A stretch of DNA of 64,000 bases from Capnocytophaga sp963523735 (GTDB lineage: Bacteria > Bacteroidota > Bacteroidia > Flavobacteriales > Flavobacteriaceae): the NCBI GenBank assembly GCA_963523735.1, contig CAUREJ010000002.1, forward strand, positions 5,131-69,130. Reading direction: 5' to 3'. The notes below the pieces were generated by a model, which did not search any database, was not told where the DNA came from, and saw nothing but the letters and a program-made list of their open reading frames with translations. This document shows positions 1-8,869 of the stretch, piece after piece. The stretch's first letter is position 1. Each line of letters begins with the position of its first letter. A program made the translations under genes and the position numbers.

Positions 1-1
1 G

Positions 2-2185
2 CTTAGGTACGTAGTCCCTTTAACCCTGCTTAACCGCATACAAAAAGAAATAGAACTCATAAAGGAAGAAGAAAATATACTTCCTATATGGGAGTTTAAC
101 GGAGTTATCTCATCAGAACTCTCCCACCAGCCCGTTCCCTTTATTTATGAGCGGATAGGCGAAAGGTATCGCCATTATTTTATCGATGAGTTTCAAGATA
201 CCTCTGTACTGCAATGGGAAAACTTAAAACCCCTTATCCTCAATGCTGTGCAAAGTGAGATAAATAAACAACAAGGTTCAGTCCTGTTAGTAGGCGATGC
301 CAAACAATCCATTTACCGATGGCGCGGAGGTAAAGCCGAACAGTTTATGGGGCTGTATTCAGATAACGGAAACCCCTTCTTTATCAAAGGAGAAACGCTT
401 AGCTTAGATGATAACTACCGAAGTTTACAAGCCATTATCACCTTTAACAACCACTTCTTTAATTCCATCGCTCGGCAGTTTGAAAGTGAGTCCTATAAGG
501 AACTCTACAATAACGCCATTCAAAACTACCCCCCAAGCAAAGAAAAGAAAAACCTGCCCGAAGGCTATTTAAGTATTACCTTCCTACAAGCCCCCGAAGA
601 AGAAACGGTAAGTGAGGACGAAGCTACCAACCTCGCCCTTGCCCTCACCCCCCGTGAAAAAATGTATTGTGAAACTATCTTGGAAAAAATACAACACGCC
701 AACAGCTTAGGTGCTTCCGATAAAGATATAACAATATTAGTGCGAACTAATAAGGAAGGAGCTGCCGTTGCCTCTTACCTGTCCGGCAAAGGCAAAAAGG
801 TAATTTCTCCCGATTCTTTACTGCTGAAAAATGTAGCCTCAGTGCAGTTCCTAATCACCCTGCTGCGGTTGCTCTATAACCCCGAAAGTGAAGAGCTAAA
901 AGTACAATTGCTCTTTGATTATATTCGCCTTAAAGGAATAAAAGAAGCTCATTTGTTTTTGAGCCAATACGTATCGCAGCCCGTGAACACCTTCTTTGCC
1001 GAACATCAGTTCTCTATCGAGCAGTTTAACCAATATTCACTCTATGAAGGGATAGCTTTAGCCGTAAGCTGTTTTGATTTAGCTCGTGATTCCGATGCCT
1101 ACCTCACCCATTTTATGGATATAGTATTCGATTTTAAGAACGCCCGAAAAGGTAGCTTAGCCGATTTCTTAGACTTTTGGAACGACCAACAAGAAAAGAT
1201 AAGCATCAGCTCTCCCGAAGGATTAGAAGCTATAACCGTAATGACCATACACAAAAGCAAAGGGCTTTCGGCTCCTGTAATTATATACGCCTTTGCCGAT
1301 AATGCCCTAATCGATAGCCATACCCAAAAAATATGGCTACAAGTGGATAAAAACCAGTATAACGGCTTTGAATACCTGCTGATAAATGTTAATAAAAGCT
1401 TGGAAAACTACAGCCCCGAAACTCAACAGATAGTAATACAGCAGCGCGAGCAAAACCTCTTAGACCAAATAAACGTGCTGTACGTAGCAATGACTCGCCC
1501 CGAATCATTCCTCTATGTAATTACCTCTTTGCCCTCCAAAAAACGAACCTATGGCACGCTCTTTAAGGAGTTTTTGGAAGAAAAAGACTACTGGAATGAC
1601 AATGTTGTGGAATACACCTTTGGCACCCCCCAATTCCCTCAAAAGCAGGCACCAGCCCAAGCTCCTACCCCCCCCATACCTTTCCAAAAAGGGTGGCAAA
1701 TACCTCATTACAAAATAGCTACCGGAGCCTCTTTGCTTTGGGATACCCATAAACAAGAAGCCTTAGAACGAGGAAACCTCATACACGAACTGTTTGCCAA
1801 AATAACCTACGCTACCAACCTTGATAGCGTATTAACCGATGCCTTACAGGACGGACTCATCACCCCCGAACAACAGCAACTGCTCCAAATCCAAATGCAA
1901 AAAATACTAACCAACCCCACCCTTGCCCCTTTCTTTACGCACGAATACGAGTATTTTACCGAACGTGAGTTTATCGATGATAAAGGTAACTATTTCCGCC
2001 CCGACCGATTGGCGTATAAGCCCCACACCCGTGAAATATACATCATCGATTACAAAACAGGGCAGCCTAATGATAAGTACCGCCACCAGTTACAGTATTA
2101 CCAACAACAGCTCAGTGCTATAGGTTGGCAGGTAAAGGCTAAGTACTTGGTGTATTTAGACCAATCATTAGTAGTTAGAAGTTAA
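2..2185 (+). CDS. UvrD/AddA-type ATP-dependent helicase-nuclease, 5' end missing
   Basis: The frame is open from base 2, so the N-terminal half, with Walker A, lies outside the window. Visible superfamily 1 helicase motifs are FIDEFQDTS (motif II, about nt 178-204), VGDAKQSIYRWRGG (motif III, about 290-333), MTIHKSKG (motif V, about 1240) and LYVAMTRP (motif VI, about 1480). The C-terminus is a PD-(D/E)XK nuclease domain: RPDRLAY, then IIDYKTG and a QLQYY element near nt 2000-2105. This order is that of the AddA/RecB helicase-nucleases that process double-strand breaks for recombination. In Bacteroidota a PD-(D/E)XK partner (AddB-like) usually lies just upstream; it cannot be seen here. An ATG at 248 is only an internal methionine. 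Family certain; the exact AddA name is likely. Confidence 0.93.
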   Translation, partial: LRYVVPLTLLNRIQKEIELIKEEENILPIWEFNGVISSELSHQPVPFIYERIGERYRHYFIDEFQDTSVLQWENLKPLILNAVQSEINKQQGSVLLVGDAKQSIYRWRGGKAEQFMGLYSDNGNPFFIKGETLSLDDNYRSLQAIITFNNHFFNSIARQFESESYKELYNNAIQNYPPSKEKKNLPEGYLSITFLQAPEEETVSEDEATNLALALTPREKMYCETILEKIQHANSLGASDKDITILVRTNKEGAAVASYLSGKGKKVISPDSLLLKNVASVQFLITLLRLLYNPESEELKVQLLFDYIRLKGIKEAHLFLSQYVSQPVNTFFAEHQFSIEQFNQYSLYEGIALAVSCFDLARDSDAYLTHFMDIVFDFKNARKGSLADFLDFWNDQQEKISISSPEGLEAITVMTIHKSKGLSAPVIIYAFADNALIDSHTQKIWLQVDKNQYNGFEYLLINVNKSLENYSPETQQIVIQQREQNLLDQINVLYVAMTRPESFLYVITSLPSKKRTYGTLFKEFLEEKDYWNDNVVEYTFGTPQFPQKQAPAQAPTPPIPFQKGWQIPHYKIATGASLLWDTHKQEALERGNLIHELFAKITYATNLDSVLTDALQDGLITPEQQQLLQIQMQKILTNPTLAPFFTHEYEYFTEREFIDDKGNYFRPDRLAYKPHTREIYIIDYKTGQPNDKYRHQLQYYQQQLSAIGWQVKAKYLVYLDQSLVVRS

Positions 2186-2202
2186 ACTTTTTAATAGGAA
2201 GA

Positions 2203-3264
2203 ATGATGAAACGCATAATACTAATTTTAGCAGTACTCAGTTTAGTAGCTTGTAGTGAGAAAAACCCTTATGAAAACACCACTGTTAAGCTAACCGAGCT
2301 CAAAACCTTTGCGTTGCCCAAAGTAAGTGTCCGAGCCATAACACTACTGTCCGACAACAATGTAGCCTTTGCGGGCTCCGATGCTACTTTTGGGTTTATC
2401 AATACCCAGAACTACACCATAGCGTCTTCCAATATGAAGAACTTAGGCGTTATATCCGATTTTCGCTCGGTTGCAGCTACTACCCAGCACGTTTTTATGC
2501 TCTCCATAGGTAATCCTGCCCTGCTGTACAAAGCCGAACAGAGCGGTATGACCGAAGTGTATCGTGAAGCCCACCCTTCTGTTTTTTACGATGCTATAAG
2601 CTTTATCAATGACAAGGAAGGCTTAGCCATTGGCGACCCCATAGAAGGGCGTATGTCGGTACTCACTACCCATAACGGCGGAACCGACTGGCAAAAACTA
2701 ACTTGGTCACAAGCCCCTAAGTTAGCCGAAGGCGAAGCGGTATTTGCCGCCAGTAACTCGGCATTAACCTATTGCCAAAATAAAATATGGGTGGTAACCG
2801 GCGGTGCCAAAAGCCGCGTGTTCTGCTCCGAAAACAAAGGCTATAAATGGCAAGAACTCGCCACCCTGCCTTTGGCACAAGGTAGCCCCACACAAGGAGC
2901 CTTTTCAGTAGCTTTCTACAATGACAAACAAGGTATAGTAGTAGGGGGCGATTACCAACAGCCCTCACAAGTACAAGGTACAGCAGCCCTCACTGCCGAT
3001 GGTGGTAAAACGTGGGAACTCATTCCCCAAAAAAACGCCATAGGCTATGCCAGCTGTGTAAAGTACCTGCCCAATAGCAAAGGCTATGCGCTGGTAGCCA
3101 TATCGCCCAATGGCATTTACTTTTCCAATAACGCCGGTGAACAGTGGCAACGTATTAGTGACGATGCTAATTACTACAGCTGCCTTTTCGTTGATGAGCA
3201 AACCCTCATCGCCTCTGGATATGAAAAGATAACTATCTTTAAAATTAATAAAATAACAAACTAA
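2203..3264 (+). CDS. BNR/YCF48-like repeat lipoprotein (oxidoreductase-like, function unknown)
   Basis: 353 residues. A lipoprotein signal is clear: basic start (MMKR), a hydrophobic stretch and the lipobox LVAC with Cys17, followed by SEKN, so it is probably anchored at the outer membrane or periplasmic face. The rest has the repeated aromatic/Gly pattern of BNR or YCF48-type beta propellers: TTHNGGTDWQKL, SENKGYKWQEL, TADGGKTWELI and SNNAGEQWQRI are four Asp-box-like repeats ending in W-x-x. Flavobacterial relatives are often labelled oxidoreductase or photosystem II assembly-like without experimental basis. It starts 18 nt after the helicase-nuclease stop and may be cotranscribed. No active-site residues can be named. 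Confidence 0.8.
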   Translation: MMKRIILILAVLSLVACSEKNPYENTTVKLTELKTFALPKVSVRAITLLSDNNVAFAGSDATFGFINTQNYTIASSNMKNLGVISDFRSVAATTQHVFMLSIGNPALLYKAEQSGMTEVYREAHPSVFYDAISFINDKEGLAIGDPIEGRMSVLTTHNGGTDWQKLTWSQAPKLAEGEAVFAASNSALTYCQNKIWVVTGGAKSRVFCSENKGYKWQELATLPLAQGSPTQGAFSVAFYNDKQGIVVGGDYQQPSQVQGTAALTADGGKTWELIPQKNAIGYASCVKYLPNSKGYALVAISPNGIYFSNNAGEQWQRISDDANYYSCLFVDEQTLIASGYEKITIFKINKITN

Positions 3265-3267
3265 CAC

Positions 3268-3298
3268 TTGGCTAATTAGTTAAAAGTTCTTACCTTTG
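3268..3298 (+). promoter_or_regulatory. Bacteroidota-type promoter of fmt
   Basis: TTG at 3268-3270, a 20-nt spacer and TACCTTTG at 3291-3298 match the primary sigma factor consensus of Bacteroidota. The -7 box ends 30 nt before the fmt ATG at 3329. It also shows that a longer in-frame TTG start at 3296 cannot be translated, because that triplet is part of the -7 box. Confidence 0.8.
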
Positions 3299-3328
3299 CG
3301 CCTTGTAAAAAGTAATAGCGAGAAAAAA

Positions 3329-4267
3329 ATGAGAATTGTATTTATGGGAACGCCCGATTTTGCTTTGGCTTCCCTCCAAGCATTGGTGGAAAATAACTAT
3401 AACGTGGTGGGCGTAGTAACCGTAGCCGATAAGCCGTCGGGACGCGGACAAAAACTAAACGCTTCGCCCGTGAAAACCTATGCTGTAAGCAAGGGGATTC
3501 CTGTATTACAACCTCTAAAACTCAAAGACGAAACTTTTCTTACCCAACTCAAAGCCCTACAACCCGACTTGCAGGTCGTGGTAGCCTTCCGTATGTTGCC
3601 CGAAGTGGTATGGCGTTTACCCAAATATGGTACTTTTAACCTTCACGCCTCCTTATTGCCTAACTATCGCGGGGCTGCCCCTATTAACTGGGCTATCATT
3701 AACGGCGAAACCCAAACAGGGGTAACTACCTTCTTTATCGATGAGAAGATTGATACAGGGGCTATCATACAGCAAGCTATTACACCTATTGCCGAACACG
3801 AAACAGCAGGTACCCTACACGATAAGCTGATGCTGCAAGGGGCTCAGTTAGTGTGTGAAACAGTAAGTAAAATTGCTTCGGGTAACTGCCCTACACAACC
3901 CCAAAACAAAGAAATTACCTTTGCCGAAGCTCCTAAAATATACAAAGAAACTTGTAAGATAAATTGGAACGCCAAAGGGCTCACTATCGAACGTTTAGTG
4001 CGCGGTATGAGTCCGTACCCCACCGCGTGGACAGAATTTGTACATAATGACCAAATACTGCCTACCAAAGTGTACGATGCCCTTTTTGAACCCGCCCAGC
4101 ACCAGCACCCAGTTGGCACTATTATAACCGATAAAAAACAGCTGCGCATAGCCGTAACCGATGGGTATGTACAGTTGTTAGAATTGCAATTGCCAGCCAA
4201 AAAACGAATGAAAACCGCCGATTTGCTCAATGGTTTTAGCTTTGCCGATGTGAAAATTAGCGAATGA
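3329..4267 (+). CDS. fmt: Methionyl-tRNA formyltransferase
   Basis: 312 residues from the ATG at 3329 (MRIVFMGTPDFALASL). The enzyme transfers a formyl group from 10-formyl-tetrahydrofolate to initiator Met-tRNA in the cytosol. The N-terminal formyltransferase domain carries FNLHASLLPNYRGAAPINW, with the family's Asn and His catalytic positions, and the Asp in EKIDTGAI. The C-terminal OB-like tRNA-binding domain includes RGMSPYPTAWTEF and ends in ADLLNGFSF. Length fits the family (about 310-320). A longer frame back to 3296 is rejected because it begins inside the promoter -7 box. No def gene is adjacent. Confidence 0.96.
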   Translation: MRIVFMGTPDFALASLQALVENNYNVVGVVTVADKPSGRGQKLNASPVKTYAVSKGIPVLQPLKLKDETFLTQLKALQPDLQVVVAFRMLPEVVWRLPKYGTFNLHASLLPNYRGAAPINWAIINGETQTGVTTFFIDEKIDTGAIIQQAITPIAEHETAGTLHDKLMLQGAQLVCETVSKIASGNCPTQPQNKEITFAEAPKIYKETCKINWNAKGLTIERLVRGMSPYPTAWTEFVHNDQILPTKVYDALFEPAQHQHPVGTIITDKKQLRIAVTDGYVQLLELQLPAKKRMKTADLLNGFSFADVKISE

Positions 4268-4353
4268 ACAAATTAAGTTTGGAATGATAATTGCAGTGAA
4301 GTAATAAAAACACTAAGCATTAAAAAAAACACTAAATCATTAAAAAGACAGAA

Positions 4354-4998
4354 ATGAAAAGAATATTTTTACTCATAACACTCCTCGTTGGCGGACTTAT
4401 AACGGCTCACGCTCAGACTGATAAAGCCAAACAACTTTTAGACGAAGTGAATACCAAAATGTCCTCTTACAATAATATCTATATCGATTTTAAGTACAAT
4501 CTGGACAATATGGTCGAAAATATTAACCAAGAAACCAAAGGCAATGTTACCATTGCTAAAGATAAGTACGTACTGAACTATTTAGGCGCTACCAAAATGT
4601 ACGACGGTAATAAAACCTATACCATAGTACCCGAAAACGAAGAGGTAACTATTGAAAAAAACGCTACTGATGAAACCACTATTACCCCTTCAAAAATGCT
4701 TACTTTCTACAAAAAAGGCTATAAGTACAAATGGGATATACAGCAAAATGTGCGTGGTCGTAAAATACAATACATAGAGCTAAAACCTCAAAAAGCCAAT
4801 AGCGAAGTAAAACAAATCCTTTTAGGTATCGATGTACAAACAAAACACATTTACAACCTTATCGAAATAGGTAAGAATGGTACTAAAACTACTATTACCG
4901 TGAACACCTTTAAAACAAACCAACCCCTGTCCGATAATGTATTTAAGTTCGACAGAGAAAAATATAAGAAAGATGGTTATACCATCAGTGAATTGTAA
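4354..4998 (+). CDS. LolA-like outer-membrane lipoprotein carrier protein
   Basis: 214 residues. A signal peptide is clear (MKRIFLLITLLVGGLITAHA, then QTDKAK), so the product is periplasmic. The following region (AKQLLDEVNTKMSSYNNIYIDFKYNL, with repeated beta strands such as GNVTIAKDKYVLNYLGATKMYDG) matches the LolA/DUF2092-type half barrel used to ferry lipoproteins to the outer membrane. It sits 24 nt upstream of an LptF/G-type permease, so the pair looks like an envelope-transport operon. A TAAGTTTG at 4274-4281 could be a weak -7 box but lacks a matching TTG. Family assignment good; the substrate is inferred. Confidence 0.82.
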   Translation: MKRIFLLITLLVGGLITAHAQTDKAKQLLDEVNTKMSSYNNIYIDFKYNLDNMVENINQETKGNVTIAKDKYVLNYLGATKMYDGNKTYTIVPENEEVTIEKNATDETTITPSKMLTFYKKGYKYKWDIQQNVRGRKIQYIELKPQKANSEVKQILLGIDVQTKHIYNLIEIGKNGTKTTITVNTFKTNQPLSDNVFKFDREKYKKDGYTISEL

Positions 4999-5022
4999 CC
5001 CTCCGATACCTGAAAATTGTAA

Positions 5023-6501
5023 ATGAGAATATTAGACCGATACGTCCTTACTCAATTTCTTAAGAACTTCTTAGGAGCACTTTCCATACTCACCCTCATC
5101 TTTGTATTTCACACCATTTTTACATACATCGATGAGCTGGCAGGGCGTGGTCTTGAATTGTGGATTATCGGTAAGTTTTTAATATATTTTATTCCACAGC
5201 TTATACCTATCATTATGCCTTTGGCGGTAGTGATAGGTTCTATTATGACCTTTGGTTCCTTTGCCGAGAATTATGAGTTTGCCGCTATGAAAGCCTCAGG
5301 CATCTCACTGATGCGCATTATGCGTCCGCTTATAATATTAATGGCGTTACTCAGTTTAGGTACTTTCTTTTTGGCTAATAATGTAATACCAGTAGCCTAT
5401 CGTGAGGTATATGCCCTAAGGACTAATATAGCCAAAGTAAAACCAGCAATGGCTATTAGTGAAGGTATATTCTCCAACATAGGCGAAGATTTTAGTATCA
5501 AAGTGCATAAAAAACGTGGTGATAACGACCAGTTTTTAGAAAAAGTACTCATACACAAAAAATCACCCGATGGGGTAAACCGCACTGTTATCAATGCCGA
5601 ACGCGGTGAACTGAAAAGCTCAAAAGCTAATAGTAACTTCTTACAACTTATTTTAGAAGATGGTACTTATTATGAAGATATAAAAACCAATACCTATGCT
5701 TCACAACAAAGAGTGCCTTTTGCCAAAGTGCATTTTAAAAAATACCTTATCAATATAGACCTTTCTCATCTTAACAAGGTCGATTTTAATGAAAAAACCG
5801 ATGCTACTACCTACCGTATGATGAATGTGAACCAACTGCATTACGCTATTGATTCCCTTCACACCGACTTCCAACAAAGCATCAATGATTATGGGAATAG
5901 TATGGCACGCCGTACAGGCTTGTTCTATGCACCCCCTCCTTCTTTACCTGATACTGTAAAAACAACAGCTACTCCTACACAAATTACTTCGGTGAACCAG
6001 CTCCTTAACTTAGTCGATGAGCAGGCAAGAATGTCCTTGTTTGAAAATGCTATCAATCATAACCAATCACAGATGGATAATGCACAGTACAGACAAGAAG
6101 ATGTGGAATATCGCTACAAACTGATGAACCTGCACATACTTAATTTTAGTGATAAGTTTGCCTTAACGGTAGCCTGCTTTGTGCTGTTCTTTGTAGCAGC
6201 TCCTTTAGGCGCTTTTATCCGTAAAGGCGGAATAGGATTGCCTTTGGTAGTGGCTATGGTCTTGTTTTTAACGTATTATTTTATTGGTATGTTTATGAAA
6301 AATATAGCCGAGAATAATACTATTAACCCTACCTTAGCCCCTTGGATACCAGCCTTTATCCTATTGCCTTTAGGGGTGTACCTTACCCACCGAGTCAATA
6401 CCGATAAGGAAATGTTTCACTTTCCGCTGTCGCACAAACTAATGCGCTTTATAGAAACCAAAATAGCTAACTTTAAAGAAAAAAGACAAACACATAAGTA
6501 A
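5023..6501 (+). CDS. LptF/LptG family (YjgP/YjgQ) LPS export permease
   Basis: 492 residues. Opening MRILDRYVLTQFLKNFLGAL is the usual LptF/LptG start. Three hydrophobic helices lie in about residues 15-120, including the conserved region LAVVIGSIMTFGSFAENYEFAAMKASGIS. A long periplasmic domain follows (about 125-370), then three C-terminal helices (VACFVLFFVAAPLGAFIRKGG onward). The C-terminal GAFIRKGGIGLPL motif is typical of the family. These permeases pair with LptB to move LPS from the inner membrane; LptB is not in the window. The periplasmic domain is longer than in E. coli LptG (about 360 aa total), as is usual in Bacteroidota. Probably cotranscribed with the LolA-like gene 24 nt upstream. 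Confidence 0.92.
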   Translation: MRILDRYVLTQFLKNFLGALSILTLIFVFHTIFTYIDELAGRGLELWIIGKFLIYFIPQLIPIIMPLAVVIGSIMTFGSFAENYEFAAMKASGISLMRIMRPLIILMALLSLGTFFLANNVIPVAYREVYALRTNIAKVKPAMAISEGIFSNIGEDFSIKVHKKRGDNDQFLEKVLIHKKSPDGVNRTVINAERGELKSSKANSNFLQLILEDGTYYEDIKTNTYASQQRVPFAKVHFKKYLINIDLSHLNKVDFNEKTDATTYRMMNVNQLHYAIDSLHTDFQQSINDYGNSMARRTGLFYAPPPSLPDTVKTTATPTQITSVNQLLNLVDEQARMSLFENAINHNQSQMDNAQYRQEDVEYRYKLMNLHILNFSDKFALTVACFVLFFVAAPLGAFIRKGGIGLPLVVAMVLFLTYYFIGMFMKNIAENNTINPTLAPWIPAFILLPLGVYLTHRVNTDKEMFHFPLSHKLMRFIETKIANFKEKRQTHK

Positions 6502-6550
6502 TTAAGAATACAAACCGACACCTGTTAATTTATCGTTAAATTTTGTCCTT

Positions 6551-6585
6551 TTGTGTAATGGTATAACAAAAATACACTACCTTTG
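6551..6585 (+). promoter_or_regulatory. Promoter of the L,D-transpeptidase gene
   Basis: TACCTTTG at 6578-6585 is a perfect Bacteroidota -7 box, 48 nt before the ATG. The nearest TTG (6551-6553) leaves a 24-nt spacer, longer than the usual 19-21, so the -33 element is uncertain. Confidence 0.6.
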
Positions 6586-6633
6586 CACCCAGCAATGATT
6601 TCTTAACACAATATCCTAAAAACAACGCTATCT

Positions 6634-7386
6634 ATGAATAAAAGATTTATCTTTTTAGTTCTCATTTTTATTTTAAGTACATTCTTGTACTTTAGCAATG
6701 CCCAAAACCACCTTAGTAAAGAAAAGCAGTTAGCTCTTAAAAAAGCCGAGCTGAACATTAAGGAATTGTACAATGAACTGAATGCAGCACAGTACAACCT
6801 TAGTTTTGAAGCTTTCCGCTATGCTTATATAGGCTACCAATCATTAAAAAAGCAACAACGCCTAAATGGTAAGGAGCTTTTCTCAATTATTGATTTTACT
6901 AAAGATTGTAATAGCAAGCGTTTTTATACTATTGATTTAGAGAAGATGAAAATAGTGTATAATACCTATGTAGCTCACGGTAAGAAGAGTGGTGACCGCT
7001 TAGCTACTTCTTTCTCCGATGTGGCAGAGTCTAACAAAAGTAGTATAGGCTTTTATATTACAGGTAGTACTTACAATGGTGGTAATGGTTATAGCCTTGC
7101 CCTACACGGCGATGAGAAAGGTTATAACAGTAATCTAGCCAAACGTTCGGTAGTAATACACACCGCCGATTATGCTAATGAAAACTATATGGCACGCAAT
7201 GGCAGATTGGGAAGAAGTTTAGGTTGCCCTGTATTGCCCGAAAATATATACAAACAAATAATTGATGCTATCAAGGATAAAACAATGATATTTGCTTACT
7301 ATAACGATGCTAAATACCTAAAAACTTCTAAATATCTAAATGTCCTTAAATTGATTGAAGAAGAAGAAACTGAATCAGTGTTTTAA
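6634..7386 (+). CDS. Murein L,D-transpeptidase catalytic domain protein (YkuD_2 type)
   Basis: 250 residues with a signal peptide or N-terminal anchor (MNKRFIFLVLIFILSTFLYFSNAQ). The catalytic domain shows SLALHGDEKGYN and, further on, SVVIHTADYANE followed by GRLGRSLGCPVLPENI; the Cys in S-x-GCP is the nucleophile of YkuD-fold L,D-transpeptidases. The large spacing between the HG motif and the Cys motif is that of the PF13645 branch. Expected role: making 3-3 cross-links or attaching proteins to peptidoglycan in the periplasm. It has its own promoter and is followed by a strong terminator, so it appears monocistronic. Confidence 0.9.
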   Translation: MNKRFIFLVLIFILSTFLYFSNAQNHLSKEKQLALKKAELNIKELYNELNAAQYNLSFEAFRYAYIGYQSLKKQQRLNGKELFSIIDFTKDCNSKRFYTIDLEKMKIVYNTYVAHGKKSGDRLATSFSDVAESNKSSIGFYITGSTYNGGNGYSLALHGDEKGYNSNLAKRSVVIHTADYANENYMARNGRLGRSLGCPVLPENIYKQIIDAIKDKTMIFAYYNDAKYLKTSKYLNVLKLIEEEETESVF

Positions 7387-7404
7387 AAGTTTTTTAGTTT
7401 ATAC

Positions 7405-7442
7405 AAAAAAGGCTGCCTAATCATTTTGGGCAGCCTTTTTTT
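7405..7442. terminator. Bidirectional intrinsic terminator between the L,D-transpeptidase gene and hemA
   Basis: A 13-bp stem (AAAAAAGGCTGCC with its complement) with a 10-nt loop, flanked by A and T runs on both sides. It serves the convergent genes ending at 7386 (+) and 7459 (-). Confidence 0.92.
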
Positions 7443-7458
7443 GTTGTTGAATATGTTT

Positions 7459-8709
7459 TTATGCTTCTACTTCTAACTGGAATACTTCTTGCACCCAACT
7501 AATACCTTCTTCTAATGACTCAGTGTCTTTTAAGTAATTCACAAACTGGGTGGTTATTTTTTGAATAATCCTATTGCTTAAAGCATCGGCGTGGTGTTCA
7601 TTAAAATCGGGGTGCTTTTTCCGATGAAAATCGAGCTCTGCTTGTTTGAGGGTCTCAAGTTTTGCTTTCAATGCCTTAATGGTGGGGGCAAACTTGCGGT
7701 TATTAACCCATTGTATGAACTCTTCTTTTACTTCTTCAATAATTTGTAAGGCTTGTGGTATGGCTTCTTTGCGGCGCTCAAGGGCTTCGTCTTTCCGCTT
7801 AGAAAGCTCGTCCATATGGATAAGGGTTACATTAGGAAGGCTTTTTACTTCTTCGGCTACGTTTTTAGGAATAGAAAGATCTAATATTAGTAGCGGTTTG
7901 TTAGTGGGTAGTAACTCCTTAGTTATGGTGGGGGTAGGGGCGCCGGTGGCTACTATGAGCACATCGGCTTGGGCTATTTCGGTAGGTAGGGCTTCAAAAT
8001 CTTTGACTATGAGGTTGAATTTGCCTGCTACTTGTTCAGCTTTAGTACGGGTGCGGTTAATGAGGGTTATGTGGCTGTTCTGAGTGTGCTTGATAAGGTT
8101 TTCACAAGTGTTGCGCCCTATTTTTCCTATCCCAAAGAGGAGTATGTTTTTGTTGGATATATTAGGCACATTCTGCATAATGTACTGCACGGCTGTGAAG
8201 GATACAGAGGCTGCTCCTGAAGAAAGTATAGTTTCGTTCTTAATGCGCTTGCTGGCGTTAATTACGCTGTTCATCAGTCGTTCGAGGAAGGCGTTGGCAA
8301 GCTGTTTATCACGTGAGAGGGTGAAGGCTTGCTTTATCTGCCCTATTATTTCAAAATCACCTAATATCTGACTATCTAAGCCGGTGCCTACCTTGAAGAG
8401 GTGGTGCACGGCTTCTTTATTTTTTACTACATAACCTACTTTTTGAAAATCGTCTACCAAACCATTGGAGTGGTCACAGAGGAGCTGTATGAGCTGAAAG
8501 GGGTTTTGGGCGTAACCGTATAGCTCGGTGCGGTTACAGGTGGATATGAGTAATACCTCAGTAAAGCCTTTTCGATGGGCTTCACTAAGTAAAATGTCTT
8601 TATTTTCGCTGGTAATACTGAACATTCCGCGCATAGTGGCATCGGCTTTTTGGTAGCTGAGCCCTACACAATAGAAATTTTTGTTGTTCTGTATAGTAGG
8701 TTGTTCCAT
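7459..8709 (-). CDS. hemA: Glutamyl-tRNA reductase
   Basis: 416 residues from the ATG at 8709 (MEQPTIQNNKNFYCVGLSY). An in-frame TTG at 8721 would add four residues (MSKA) and is less likely. The enzyme reduces Glu-tRNA(Glu) to glutamate-1-semialdehyde with NADPH, the first committed C5 step of tetrapyrrole synthesis. Visible are STCNRTELYGY with the catalytic Cys, the SGAASVSFTAVQ linker, the NADPH Rossmann motif LLFGIGKIGRNTCENL, and a C-terminal dimerisation helix. Length fits the family. hemC lies far away at 55 kb, so the pathway is split. A TACTTTTG promoter at 8753-8760 is overlapped by a striking inverted repeat. Confidence 0.96.
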   Translation of the reverse strand: MEQPTIQNNKNFYCVGLSYQKADATMRGMFSITSENKDILLSEAHRKGFTEVLLISTCNRTELYGYAQNPFQLIQLLCDHSNGLVDDFQKVGYVVKNKEAVHHLFKVGTGLDSQILGDFEIIGQIKQAFTLSRDKQLANAFLERLMNSVINASKRIKNETILSSGAASVSFTAVQYIMQNVPNISNKNILLFGIGKIGRNTCENLIKHTQNSHITLINRTRTKAEQVAGKFNLIVKDFEALPTEIAQADVLIVATGAPTPTITKELLPTNKPLLILDLSIPKNVAEEVKSLPNVTLIHMDELSKRKDEALERRKEAIPQALQIIEEVKEEFIQWVNNRKFAPTIKALKAKLETLKQAELDFHRKKHPDFNEHHADALSNRIIQKITTQFVNYLKDTESLEEGISWVQEVFQLEVEA

Positions 8710-8752
8710 AGCTTTTGACAATTCTATAGTGATGAGTGTGCTATTGAGAGTG

Positions 8753-8760
8753 CAAAAGTA
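8753..8760 (-). promoter_or_regulatory. hemA promoter -7 box
   Basis: TACTTTTG on the minus strand, 43 nt upstream of the hemA ATG. The -33 region is occupied by the inverted repeat at 8763-8798, and no good TTG is seen at the expected spacing. Confidence 0.6.
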
Positions 8761-8762
8761 AG

Positions 8763-8803
8763 AAGTTCTCCGTAAATAACATAAGATACGGAGAACTTTT
8801 TTT
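8763..8803. terminator. 12-bp inverted repeat: terminator and/or operator upstream of hemA
   Basis: Perfect 12-bp arms (AAGTTCTCCGTA at 8763-8774 and its complement at 8787-8798) with a 12-nt loop. On the + strand the hairpin runs into a T tract, but no + strand gene leads into it. On the minus strand it lies about 70 nt after the hydrolase gene stop and directly upstream of the hemA -7 box, followed only by a weak CTTCTTACTTTT tract. It may end the upstream transcript, act as an operator, or both. Confidence 0.6.
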
Positions 8804-8869
8804 AAAATATATAAAGGGTCTAAATAATTAGTAAATTAGAGAATTAGCAAATGAACATTGGGTGGGGTG

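Noticed and set aside
3296..3328. Longer fmt N-terminus from a TTG
   Set aside because: The TTG is the end of the promoter -7 box TACCTTTG, so it lies upstream of the transcript start.
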